Below are positions 25,708-33,989 of a stretch of 64,000 nt of DNA, piece after piece (the first letter of the stretch is position 1; each line of letters starts with the position of its first letter). The notes below the pieces were generated by a model. That model had not been told where the DNA came from, did not search any database, and saw nothing but the letters and a program-made list of their open reading frames with translations. This DNA comes from Pseudobacter ginsenosidimutans (GTDB taxonomy: Bacteria > Bacteroidota > Bacteroidia > Chitinophagales > Chitinophagaceae), in the NCBI RefSeq assembly GCF_007970185.1, contig NZ_CP042431.1:2666001-2730000 (forward strand), read 5' to 3'. The position numbers were made by a program, and so were the translations under genes.

Positions 25708-27294
25708 ATGAAACGCAGAGAATTCTTTTCACAAACTTTGCCGGCAGCCATTACACTGCCCGGACTTTTCAAAGGTTTTTCTGTTAAAGCATATACCGGC
25801 TCTTCGCCATTGATTCACTCTTTACTTGCTACCACCGAAACAGATAAGGTACTGGTACTCATCCAGCTCAATGGCGGCAATGATGGATTGAACATGGTAA
25901 TACCTGTTGAGTTCTACGCAGGTTATCAGAATGCAAGAAAGAATATCGCTATCCCTCAGAATAAGGTCCTTACCCTGAACGGCGTGGTAAAAACAGGATT
26001 GCATCCTTCCATGGCCGGCCTGCAAAGCCTTTACAACGAGGGCAAGCTGGCGATCGTTCAGGCTGTGGGTTATCCCACACCCAACTTCTCGCATTTCCGC
26101 GCCACAGATATCTGGATGAGCGGCTCCGATTCAGAACAGGTGCTCACTACAGGATGGACAGGCAGGTATCTCGCCAACGAGTTTCCCAACTATCCTAACG
26201 GATACCCCAATTCGCAGATGCCGGACCCGCTGGCCATTCAGATCGGTGCCGTGGCCGCTCTGGCACTACAGGGACCTACCATGAACATGGCGATGAACAT
26301 CAGCGATCCCAACAGCTTCTATGATTTTCTCGAAGACATTCAGGATACTGTTCCGGATACACCATGGGGTAAGGAACTGAAATATATCCGTCTTATCGCC
26401 GGACAAACGGAGAGATATTCCACCGTTATCCGCGCAGCAGCCAGGCGTGTACCAACACAGGGCAGCTACCCGGGCAATAACGACCTGGCGCAACAATTGA
26501 AAATTGTAGCAAGGCTCATCAAAGGCGGATTGAAAACACGGATCTATATGGTGAGCACCGGAGGATTTGATACACACGGAGGCCAGGTGGAAGAAAAAGA
26601 TACCACCACAGGAATGCACGCTTCACTGCTCGGCAATCTTTCTAATGCTATCAAAGCGTTCATGGATGACCTTAAAGGTCTTGGAGTGGAGGACCGCGTG
26701 ATCGGAATGACCTTCTCCGAATTCGGAAGACGCATCAAATCCAATGGCAGCTTCGGAACTGACCATGGAGCCGCCGCGCCTGTATTCGTATTCGGCAAAA
26801 ATGTCCGCCCGGGCATTGTAGGAAACAATCCCAATATCCCTACCAGCACTTCGGTGAACGACAATGTGCCTTTTCAATACGATTTCAGAAGTATTTACGC
26901 TTCCCTGCTCAGTCAATGGTTCTGCGTGAAAGAAACCGATCTGCAGACCATCATGTTTAAAAATTTTCAGAACATCCCACTGGCTTACAACAATGCCTGT
27001 ACCACTACCGGCCTTGACGATGTGATCCGGAATTCAGGCGATCAACTTATCATTAATTATCCTAATCCGTTCACCGAAACCACCAGTATCACCTTCAAAA
27101 CAAAAGGCGGTCATACTATGGTACAGGTAATGGACAGTCTCGGTCGCGTTGCAAAAATTCTCACGGATAAGGTCTATGCCCCCGGTGCCTATACGCTTCC
27201 ATTCGAAAGCCGTGGCCTTCCGGCAGGTGTTTATTATGCACGTTTTCAGAATGGCACCACCCAACAGGTAAGATCGATGCTGAAAGTGAGATAA
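25708..27294 (+). CDS. DUF1501 domain-containing protein with T9SS type A sorting domain
   Basis: The 528-residue protein begins MKRREFFSQTLPAAITLPGL, a Tat-like signal with KRREFF. The DUF1501 (sulfatase/phosphatase-like) domain covers about residues 45-430 and includes VLIQLNGGNDGLNMVIP, STGGFDTHGGQ, TFSEFGRRIKSNGSFGTDHG and APVFVFGKNV. The C-terminal 80 residues form a type IX sorting domain (YPNPFTETTSITFKTKGGHT, GLPAGVYYARFQNG, RSMLKVR). It is therefore probably exported and placed on the cell surface. It forms an operon with the DUF1800 gene. Confidence 0.95.
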   Translation: MKRREFFSQTLPAAITLPGLFKGFSVKAYTGSSPLIHSLLATTETDKVLVLIQLNGGNDGLNMVIPVEFYAGYQNARKNIAIPQNKVLTLNGVVKTGLHPSMAGLQSLYNEGKLAIVQAVGYPTPNFSHFRATDIWMSGSDSEQVLTTGWTGRYLANEFPNYPNGYPNSQMPDPLAIQIGAVAALALQGPTMNMAMNISDPNSFYDFLEDIQDTVPDTPWGKELKYIRLIAGQTERYSTVIRAAARRVPTQGSYPGNNDLAQQLKIVARLIKGGLKTRIYMVSTGGFDTHGGQVEEKDTTTGMHASLLGNLSNAIKAFMDDLKGLGVEDRVIGMTFSEFGRRIKSNGSFGTDHGAAAPVFVFGKNVRPGIVGNNPNIPTSTSVNDNVPFQYDFRSIYASLLSQWFCVKETDLQTIMFKNFQNIPLAYNNACTTTGLDDVIRNSGDQLIINYPNPFTETTSITFKTKGGHTMVQVMDSLGRVAKILTDKVYAPGAYTLPFESRGLPAGVYYARFQNGTTQQVRSMLKVR

Positions 27295-27326
27295 GTATTC
27301 AAAACATATTAATACGAATAATCTTT

Positions 27327-27347
27327 AAGCCCTTTTCAGGGCTTTTT
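27327..27347 (+). terminator. Terminator after the DUF1501 gene
   Basis: AAGCCC (27327-27332) pairs with GGGCTT (27339-27344), followed by TTT. It lies 33 bp after the stop. Confidence 0.7.
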
Positions 27348-27396
27348 ACTTTCATATGGTAAATAGTTTTAAATTGCCCCATATTGATTACATCCT

Positions 27397-28041
27397 ATGG
27401 TGAAAGTTTTTATTACTGACGACCACGAATTATATCTTGAAGGACTTACCCTGTTACTCGGAAAACAAGAAGGAATACAGGTTGTTGGTACGGCCATGAA
27501 CGGAGGCCATTTGCTGAAACAATTGCCCGAACTGGAAATTGACGTGCTGCTGCTGGACGTACACCTGCCCGATATCGAGGAAGAGGATCTCCTCAAGCAG
27601 ATCCGCGTCATCAAACCCGAGTTGAAAGTGCTTTACCTCACGCTCATGAGGGGCACCCGTTACATCCATAAACTGGTGAAATACGATATCCAGGGCTATC
27701 TTCTGAAGAATGCCAGCATGGAAGAACTGAAGAAAGCCCTCAAAGCCATCTCCACGGGCGAGAAATACTTCAGCAAAGAGATCAATATCCTGGATACGGA
27801 ACAGGACTTCCGCAATACCATCACCATCGAAGACAAGAAGGTGGAAGAAATTCTTTCCCGCCGCGAAATTGAGATACTGACCCTTATTTGCAAGGAATTC
27901 AGCAACTCCGAAATTGCAGAAAAACTATTCCTGAGCGTAAGCACCGTGGAAACCCACCGGAAGAACCTCATCGCTAAATTAGGCGTGAACAATACGGTTG
28001 GACTGGTAAAATTTGCGCTTAAGAACCGGCTGATCGACTGA
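27397..28041 (+). CDS. NarL/LuxR-type response regulator
   Basis: This 214-residue two-component regulator has a receiver domain (residues 1-120) with the phosphoacceptor Asp54 in LLLDVHLPD, acidic pocket DD8-9, and Lys in the YLLKNAS loop. A LuxR-type helix-turn-helix follows (about 148-210: LSRREIEILTLICKEFSNSE, LFLSVSTVETHRKNLIAKLG). The histidine kinase encoded 91 bp downstream is its likely partner. Targets are unknown; the upstream DUF1800/DUF1501 operon is the closest candidate. Confidence 0.95.
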   Translation: MVKVFITDDHELYLEGLTLLLGKQEGIQVVGTAMNGGHLLKQLPELEIDVLLLDVHLPDIEEEDLLKQIRVIKPELKVLYLTLMRGTRYIHKLVKYDIQGYLLKNASMEELKKALKAISTGEKYFSKEINILDTEQDFRNTITIEDKKVEEILSRREIEILTLICKEFSNSEIAEKLFLSVSTVETHRKNLIAKLGVNNTVGLVKFALKNRLID

Positions 28042-28132
28042 TATCCATTTTCGATTTATGGAATTTTAATTGCTGCCAACCGCAAAACGGTAGCAGATTC
28101 CTTATCTTTCCTATAAGCAACCCGATTATCAT

Positions 28133-29965
28133 TTGAGACCCTGGCTCCTCATTACTCTCCTTATTGGCAGTATGCCTGGATACACACAGGTGGATACTTC
28201 CCGCCTGAAAAGCATCTATGACCGTTGTCTCGATTTCTCGGAAGACAAGAAAGATTCTATCCGCTATTATGCTGCTTTCATCGAAGAGGAAGCGGTCAAG
28301 CTGAAATTCAACAAAGGCCATGTGCTGAGCTGCCGGCTCAAAGGGATCTATGAAGAAATGATGAGCAATTACGAATCTGCCATCCATTTCTACCTGGAAT
28401 CGCTGGATGCTGCCCGTAAACTAAATTCCATTGAATATGAGATCTCTGCACTCAGCGATCTCGCCATTCTCTATTCCAATATCAAGGAACCGCAACAGGC
28501 TAAAACCTTTTACCAGCAGGCGGCAAGGCTTTCCGCTTACAAAGGTGATATTTACAATGTGGTTAGTACCTATAATAACCTGGCGGTGATCTTCATGCAG
28601 CTGAAGCAGTTCGACAGCGCAAGGGTATTGCTCGATGAAGCGCTGCGCATCGGGAAACCATATGAGCACACTGTAGATATAACCAGCACCTACAATAACC
28701 TGGGCAGTCTCAACTTCAAGGAAAAAAAATATGATGAAGCGCTGCCCTTTTTCCGCAGCAATCTCTACACGCATACGCTCAATAATAATGTAGGAGATCT
28801 CTGGATCGATCTGCTCAACCTGGCCGATCTCTTCACTGAAAAAAAACAATTCGACTCGGCAGCCTGGTACGCAGAAAGGACCATGGACCTGGCCCGCAAG
28901 CTCGGATCCAAAAGCAAGGAGGCAGATAGTCATGCAATGCTGGCCAAGCTTTCCGAATACAAAGAAGATTATTACAGTGCCTACGATCACCTCAAAAGCT
29001 GGTACGAACTGGATACTGCCATCGTAAATGGGGATACCCATCAAACAATCGCTGAACTTCAGGAAAGGTTCAATGCCAAAGAAAGGGAAGCCGCCAATAA
29101 ACTCCTGAAAGAACAGGTGGAAAAGGAAATGCTGAAAGCGAGAAGCATCACCCTGCTGGCTGTTGCATTCGGAATTATCGGCGCACTCACCGCCATCGCA
29201 TTCATCACCAAACGAAATGCCAACAGGCGCTTACAGGCCACCAACCAGTTGATCCTGCAACAAAACGATAAACTGGCCGAGCTCAACTACGAAAAGAATT
29301 CCCTCATCAGCATCGTTTCACATGATCTCAATACACCCTTTGCTACAATCCAGGTCTGGGGTGATTTGATGATGCATGAATCGGAACGCTTATCAGCAGA
29401 GCAACAGCGGGCACTCAGCAAGATCATACAAGCCAGCAATTATGGTGAAGGCCTGATCAGCCGTATTCTCGACGTGGAGAAAAAAGATATCGGCAATCAC
29501 AAATTGCGCATCGAGAATTTCGATCTCACCATTCTCACGGAAGATGTGATCGATAATTTCAAGGTGATGGCTGATAAGAAAGAGATCCGTCTTCATGCGG
29601 AACTTCCCGAAAAAGAATTATACATCCTCAGCGATAAACACCTGGTGAGCCGCATCTGCGAAAACCTGCTTTCCAATGCCATCAAATACACGCCCCGTGG
29701 AAAAAATGTATGGGTGAGCGTAAACGAAGAACAGGATGCCATCAGTATCAAGGTCCGCGATGAAGGAGTAGGGATCGAAAAAGAAGAAATGCCCCATCTT
29801 TTCTCCAAATACAGTATGATCTCTTCGCAACCCACGGACGGCGAAAACTCTAACGGCCTCGGGCTAAGTATCGTAAAACGCATCGTGGAAGAGATCAATG
29901 GTAAGATCAGCTGCGAAAGCGAACCAGGCAAAGGCTCCCTTTTCACCGTGATTCTCAGAAAGTAA
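28133..29965 (+). CDS. TPR-containing sensor histidine kinase
   Basis: The 610-residue protein has a signal-like N-terminus, then about five tetratricopeptide repeats (residues 60-300, e.g. TYNNLAVIFMQLKQFDSARV), and a membrane helix at 339-359. A HisKA domain carries phosphoacceptor His397 in SIVSHDLNTP. The HATPase domain has ENLLSNAIKYTPRGK, DEGVGIEKEE and NGLGLSIVKRIVEE. The TPR region would be periplasmic. No ATG is available: the frame opens at 28094 and the best start is TTG at 28133, an unusual start for a gene of this size. It follows the response regulator on the same strand. Confidence 0.93.
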   Translation: MRPWLLITLLIGSMPGYTQVDTSRLKSIYDRCLDFSEDKKDSIRYYAAFIEEEAVKLKFNKGHVLSCRLKGIYEEMMSNYESAIHFYLESLDAARKLNSIEYEISALSDLAILYSNIKEPQQAKTFYQQAARLSAYKGDIYNVVSTYNNLAVIFMQLKQFDSARVLLDEALRIGKPYEHTVDITSTYNNLGSLNFKEKKYDEALPFFRSNLYTHTLNNNVGDLWIDLLNLADLFTEKKQFDSAAWYAERTMDLARKLGSKSKEADSHAMLAKLSEYKEDYYSAYDHLKSWYELDTAIVNGDTHQTIAELQERFNAKEREAANKLLKEQVEKEMLKARSITLLAVAFGIIGALTAIAFITKRNANRRLQATNQLILQQNDKLAELNYEKNSLISIVSHDLNTPFATIQVWGDLMMHESERLSAEQQRALSKIIQASNYGEGLISRILDVEKKDIGNHKLRIENFDLTILTEDVIDNFKVMADKKEIRLHAELPEKELYILSDKHLVSRICENLLSNAIKYTPRGKNVWVSVNEEQDAISIKVRDEGVGIEKEEMPHLFSKYSMISSQPTDGENSNGLGLSIVKRIVEEINGKISCESEPGKGSLFTVILRK

Positions 29966-29981
29966 TCCACCGCTTCAATAA

Positions 29982-30016
29982 TTTTTGACCCGCTAAAAGC
30001 AAATGTTCTATATTTG
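29982..30016 (+). promoter_or_regulatory. Promoter with TTTTTG and TATATTTG
   Basis: TTTTTG (29982-29987) and TATATTTG (30009-30016) are 21 bp apart, a strong Bacteroidota match. The next ATG (30021) is only 4 bp downstream, so the transcript would begin at or within a base or two of the start codon. Confidence 0.65.
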
Positions 30017-30020
30017 CAAC

Positions 30021-30374
30021 ATGGTGGCAATTTTTTTGAGGGATGGAAAACAATGGCTCAGTCGCGGCATCAGTACGCTGCTCCTGCTCTTGTTTGCGCT
30101 CAGCATCACCCCCAAGAAGATCCTGCACGATCTGATCGTTCATCACGAGGATGATATCAGTTATCATACAGCAGCCACACCAGGATTCGTAAAAAGCGGC
30201 TTTCATTGCGATACAGACAACAACGTAGCGGAATCTCCCTTTACCAGCGGAGATCCTGTAACCATCTCAAAGCCGCCTGTTGAATTCATCAGCTTCAACG
30301 ATGTCGTCAACAGTTCCCTTCATTCTATAACCGCCTTCTATTTCAGTCTTCGCGGACCACCTGCCATCAGTTGA
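30021..30374 (+). CDS. Small His/Asp-rich membrane-anchored protein, possibly metal-related
   Basis: The 117-residue product has an N-terminal membrane or signal segment (GISTLLLLLFALSI). A following part is rich in His and acidic residues (KILHDLIVHHEDDISYH, SGFHCDTDN) and could bind a metal. An earlier in-frame ATG at 30003 overlaps the promoter and is excluded; 30021 fits but leaves almost no leader. It lies 99 bp upstream of a TonB-dependent receptor on the same strand, an arrangement I recall from other Bacteroidota. No named family is recognised. An accessory role in uptake of a metal by the receptor is inference. Confidence 0.75.
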   Translation: MVAIFLRDGKQWLSRGISTLLLLLFALSITPKKILHDLIVHHEDDISYHTAATPGFVKSGFHCDTDNNVAESPFTSGDPVTISKPPVEFISFNDVVNSSLHSITAFYFSLRGPPAIS

Positions 30375-30408
30375 TCCCACTAACCCGCTTGTATAAGCGA
30401 TATTGACA

Positions 30409-30428
30409 TGATCTGAATATCCAGATCA
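30409..30428. promoter_or_regulatory. Candidate operator palindrome before the TonB receptor gene
   Basis: TGATCTG and CAGATCA form a perfect 7-bp inverted repeat around AATATC, 45 bp before the receptor start. The symmetry suggests a dimeric regulator. It does not match a Fur box as I know it. A transcript hairpin is the alternative, but no T run follows. Confidence 0.45.
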
Positions 30429-30473
30429 GCATTTACTTATTTACTGATTGTATTTCTATAAATCTGAACGAAG

Positions 30474-32909
30474 ATGAAATTTGTTCTGTCGATCATTGTA
30501 TTCATTGCCGGCTTTGCCGCCAATCCCCTCATTGCACAAAACCTGAATAATTCACCTGCAGCTGCTCCTGTAACAGACAGGGCCAGCCTCACAGGTAAGA
30601 TCACCGATATCGTTACAGGCGAAGCGCTCGCCGGCGCCTCCGTTTACCTGCCGGACCTCCGCACAGGGGCCACCACCAACGCACAAGGCATTTACAGTTT
30701 CAAGAATATTCCCGGAGGCAAACACCTGGTAGAGGTGAGCTTCACAGGCTATGCGCCGCTGATCGAATCCATCTACCTCAGCGCCATCAGCCAGAAAGAC
30801 TTCGCCCTCACCCGTTCCTATGTGGAGAATGAAGCCGTTACCGTTACCGGTGTTTCTGCCGCCACTTCCGTGAAGCGTACACCCGTGCCCGTTAATATCG
30901 TTAAGAAGGATGAACTGTTCCGCGCAGCATCCACCAACCTGATCGATGCATTGAGCCGCACGCCCGGTGTATCGCAGGTATCAACAGGACCGGCCGTTTC
31001 CAAGCCTTTCATCCGCGGCCTCGGATACAACAGGGTAGTGATCGTGAATGATGGGATCCGTCAGGAAGGACAGCAATGGGGGGATGAACATGGTATTGAG
31101 ATCGATGAATACAATGTGAGCAAGGCGGAAATTCTCAAAGGACCGGCTTCCCTCATGTACGGCAGCGATGCTCTGGCAGGTGTGGTGAATATCATTTCCA
31201 TCGTTCCCGTAGCAGAAGGAACCATCAAGGGAAACCTGTTCAGCAATTATCAAAGCAATAACCGCCTTCGCGGCTTCCATGCAGATCTCGGCGGCAACCA
31301 GAATGGATTCATCTGGGGCGCCTATGGATCTTACAAAGCCGCTGCAGATTACAAGAATAAATACGATGGCTACGTCTTCAATTCCAAATTCAATGAGAAA
31401 GCCTTTGGTGGTTATCTCGGACTGAACAGGCAATGGGGGTACACGCATGTGTATGCAAGTATGTTCGATCAGCATGTAGGACTGGTGGAAGGGGAGCGAG
31501 ACGCTGCAACCGGCCGCTTTATCAAGCCTGTTGATCATGATGGTGTGGTTGAAGAGGAAGAAGCAGCGCATGATGATTTCACTTCCACAGATCCATTCAT
31601 CCCACGTCAGCGCATCAGGCATTTCAAAGTGGCTACAGATAACAGTTTCAGACTGGGGGATGATCGACTCACTTTCACGCTGGGCTTCCAGCGCAATCAA
31701 CGGGAAGAGTTCGGTAATGTGCTCGATCCCAAAGAACAGGAATTGTATTTCGATCTTAAGACCATCAACTACAACCTGCAATATCATTTCGCTGAAAAGA
31801 ACCATTGGAAAACATCCATCGGTGTGAATGGCATGCAGCAGAACAATCAGAACAAAGGAGAAGAAGCCCTCATTCCTGAATACGATCTCTTCGATGTTGG
31901 CGCCTTCATCTATACACAGAAAGAGATCAACAAGATGACGATCAGCGGCGGCCTTCGTTATGATCACCGCTCCCTGAATTCGAAAGAAATGGATGAAGAT
32001 GGCGATCTGAAATTCGAACAGTTCAAGAGGAAATTCGATAACGTTTCCGGCAGCATCGGTCTCAGCTACCGTGCAACAAAAGACCTCACCCTGAAATTCA
32101 ATATGGCCCGGGGTTTTCGAGCACCCAGCATTCCTGAGCTGGCCAGCAATGGCGCGCATGAGGGAACTAACAGGTATGAGTATGGGCAGCGCGACCTGAA
32201 ATCAGAAACCAGCTTCCAGGTAGATGGCGGAGTGGAATTTGCCACGCCCCACGTAAGCCTGGCGGCCAATCTCTTCTACAACTCTGTACAGAATTTCATT
32301 TATTCACGCAAACTGCAGGCTGTTGGCGGTGGCGATTCACTCATCATTGCTGACGGAGACGAGCTCTTTGCCTTCCGGTATAACCAGCACAATGCAACGC
32401 TCTATGGCGCTGAAATGAATATAGATATCCACCCGCATCCGCTGGACTGGCTGCACCTGGAAAACACTTTTTCCTATGTGCGCGGAACTCTCAGCGAAAG
32501 CCAGGACGGCAGCAGGAACCTTCCTTTCATTCCTGCAGCCAGGCTGATCAATGAAGTGAAAGTTGACCTCTTCCCAAAATCAAAAACCTTCAGTCAGCTC
32601 TACGTGAAAGCTGAACTCGATAATACTTTCGCACAGAACGAGCCTTTCACCGGTTACAATACCGAAACCAAAACTTCTGGTTATACTTTGCTGAACGCAG
32701 GTTTCGGTGGTAATGTAATGAGTAAGAACAAAGTGCTGTTCAGTCTCTTCTTTTCTGCCAATAATATCGGGGATGTTGCCTGGCAGAGCCACCTGAGCAG
32801 ATTGAAGTATGCACCTGAAAATGAAGTCACCGGCAGAATAGGTGTTTTTGGGATGGGAAGGAATTTCAGTGTGAAGCTGAACATCCCGCTGAGCTTCACC
32901 ACCAACTGA
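30474..32909 (+). CDS. TonB-dependent receptor, possibly for a metal
   Basis: The 811-residue outer-membrane protein has a signal peptide (cleavage near residue 22, LIAQN), and a carboxypeptidase-like regulatory domain at about 38-115 (GKITDIVTGEALAGASVYLP, GKHLVEVSFTGY). A plug domain follows (LIDALSRTPGVSQVS, FIRGLGYNRVVIVNDGIR, LKGPASLMYGSDALAGVVNI), then a barrel ending in a terminal hydrophobic strand. A loop near residues 350-367 (PVDHDGVVEEEEAAHDD) is rich in His and acidic residues, as in zinc receptors of the ZnuD type. It is not a SusC protein: no SusD follows. A zinc or other metal ligand is inferred, not shown. Confidence 0.92.
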   Translation: MKFVLSIIVFIAGFAANPLIAQNLNNSPAAAPVTDRASLTGKITDIVTGEALAGASVYLPDLRTGATTNAQGIYSFKNIPGGKHLVEVSFTGYAPLIESIYLSAISQKDFALTRSYVENEAVTVTGVSAATSVKRTPVPVNIVKKDELFRAASTNLIDALSRTPGVSQVSTGPAVSKPFIRGLGYNRVVIVNDGIRQEGQQWGDEHGIEIDEYNVSKAEILKGPASLMYGSDALAGVVNIISIVPVAEGTIKGNLFSNYQSNNRLRGFHADLGGNQNGFIWGAYGSYKAAADYKNKYDGYVFNSKFNEKAFGGYLGLNRQWGYTHVYASMFDQHVGLVEGERDAATGRFIKPVDHDGVVEEEEAAHDDFTSTDPFIPRQRIRHFKVATDNSFRLGDDRLTFTLGFQRNQREEFGNVLDPKEQELYFDLKTINYNLQYHFAEKNHWKTSIGVNGMQQNNQNKGEEALIPEYDLFDVGAFIYTQKEINKMTISGGLRYDHRSLNSKEMDEDGDLKFEQFKRKFDNVSGSIGLSYRATKDLTLKFNMARGFRAPSIPELASNGAHEGTNRYEYGQRDLKSETSFQVDGGVEFATPHVSLAANLFYNSVQNFIYSRKLQAVGGGDSLIIADGDELFAFRYNQHNATLYGAEMNIDIHPHPLDWLHLENTFSYVRGTLSESQDGSRNLPFIPAARLINEVKVDLFPKSKTFSQLYVKAELDNTFAQNEPFTGYNTETKTSGYTLLNAGFGGNVMSKNKVLFSLFFSANNIGDVAWQSHLSRLKYAPENEVTGRIGVFGMGRNFSVKLNIPLSFTTN

Positions 32910-33003
32910 TGAAACCGGCTACCCCCGCGGGTTATACATACTAAAAGCTGAAAATAAGCGTTGATAAATGGGTCCTTACTAACCCATCTTCATAGGATTG
33001 ATG

Positions 33004-33035
33004 AAGCCCTGCTACTGAGCGGGGCTTTATTTTTG
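33004..33035 (+). terminator. TonB receptor terminator
   Basis: A 10-bp stem (33004-33013 with 33018-33027, one G-U pair), a 4-base loop and TATTTTT. It lies 95 bp after the stop and just before the DUF2721 gene. Confidence 0.75.
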
Positions 33036-33062
33036 GGTATATTTATGTTGTAAATCAACCGC

Positions 33063-33512
33063 ATGGAATTGTCTATCACCACCCCTGCACTGCTATTCCC
33101 GGCTATCTCACTGCTGATGCTGGCCTATACCAACCGTTTCCTGGCGCTGGCAAGCCTGATCCGGAATCTCCGGGAGCAATATCGCAAAGACCCTGCTGAA
33201 AAACATATCGTACAACAGATCCGAAATCTTCGCGTAAGGATCAGGTTGATCCGCTCGATGCAATTGTTCGGAGTGCTTAGCTTTCTTTTCTGTGTGGTAT
33301 GCATGTACTGCATCTTCAGGCAGTGGGAGGAAGCCAGCTACATGATCTTTGCTATCAGCATTGCTGCTTTTATGGTGAGCCTGATTCTGTCTCTCATCGA
33401 AATATTCCTTTCCACCAAAGCGCTTGAGGTAGCGCTCAGTGATATAGAAGAAGTGACCCGCACCAATTTCCTGGTGGAAATCCTGCGTGGAAAAGAAGAA
33501 AAAGATAAATGA
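33063..33512 (+). CDS. DUF2721 family membrane protein
   Basis: The 149-residue protein has three membrane helices (TTPALLFPAISLLMLAYTNR, FGVLSFLFCVVCMYCIF, YMIFAISIAAFMVSLILSLI) and the DUF2721 pattern of TNRFLALASLIRNL followed by a basic IRNLRVRIRLIRSMQ segment. Function is unknown in the family. It is convergent with the DUF983 gene, 4 bp apart. Confidence 0.88.
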   Translation: MELSITTPALLFPAISLLMLAYTNRFLALASLIRNLREQYRKDPAEKHIVQQIRNLRVRIRLIRSMQLFGVLSFLFCVVCMYCIFRQWEEASYMIFAISIAAFMVSLILSLIEIFLSTKALEVALSDIEEVTRTNFLVEILRGKEEKDK

Positions 33513-33516
33513 TGGA

Positions 33517-33942
33517 TCAGATCTCGCTTACCGGCTCTTCAGTTTTGTAATTGGGATTGTATTTCACAAAGAAGTAGAGATAGATAACACGGCTCAGGCG
33601 CATCAGCCAGGGTTGCAAAAAGATCAGTAAAAAGATATTGATCCCAAGCCACCAGAAGAACCGCGTATCATGAGCAGACATACCGATCAGTACGATCCAG
33701 GCTACGAATGTAGTTACAGAGAGCGCCACAGACAAAGCATAGCTCACATAGCCGGTTCCATACCAGAAGCCCACTTCAATTTCATACCGCTGCGCACATA
33801 CCGGACAGGTCTCCGGCATATCGAAAACCTTCTTCAGGTTCCACGGGTTTTTGTTATTGAACATATTGCCGCGGCGGCAACGTGGGCATTTCATAGTGAG
33901 GATGCTCCAAAAAAAATTGGGCCTGGATACTTGGTTGCTCAT
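33517..33942 (-). CDS. DUF983 family protein with two CxxC motifs
   Basis: The 141-residue protein has an N-terminal zinc-ribbon-like pair, MKCPRCRRGNMF and ETCPVCAQRYEIEVGFWYGT, followed by two membrane helices (YVSYALSVALSVTTFVAWIV, FFWWLGINIFLLIFLQPWL). This is the standard DUF983 layout; function is unknown. It lies 47 bp after the ABC exporter gene on the same strand. Confidence 0.9.
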   Translation of the reverse strand: MSNQVSRPNFFWSILTMKCPRCRRGNMFNNKNPWNLKKVFDMPETCPVCAQRYEIEVGFWYGTGYVSYALSVALSVTTFVAWIVLIGMSAHDTRFFWWLGINIFLLIFLQPWLMRLSRVIYLYFFVKYNPNYKTEEPVSEI

Positions 33943-33989
33943 AATCCCGCAAAGATAACCACTTTATTTCTACAGGAAATTGACCTTTA

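Noticed and set aside
30981-32159. Long antisense open frame inside the TonB receptor gene (392 codons)
   Set aside because: Antisense shadow of a clear receptor gene with unnatural composition.
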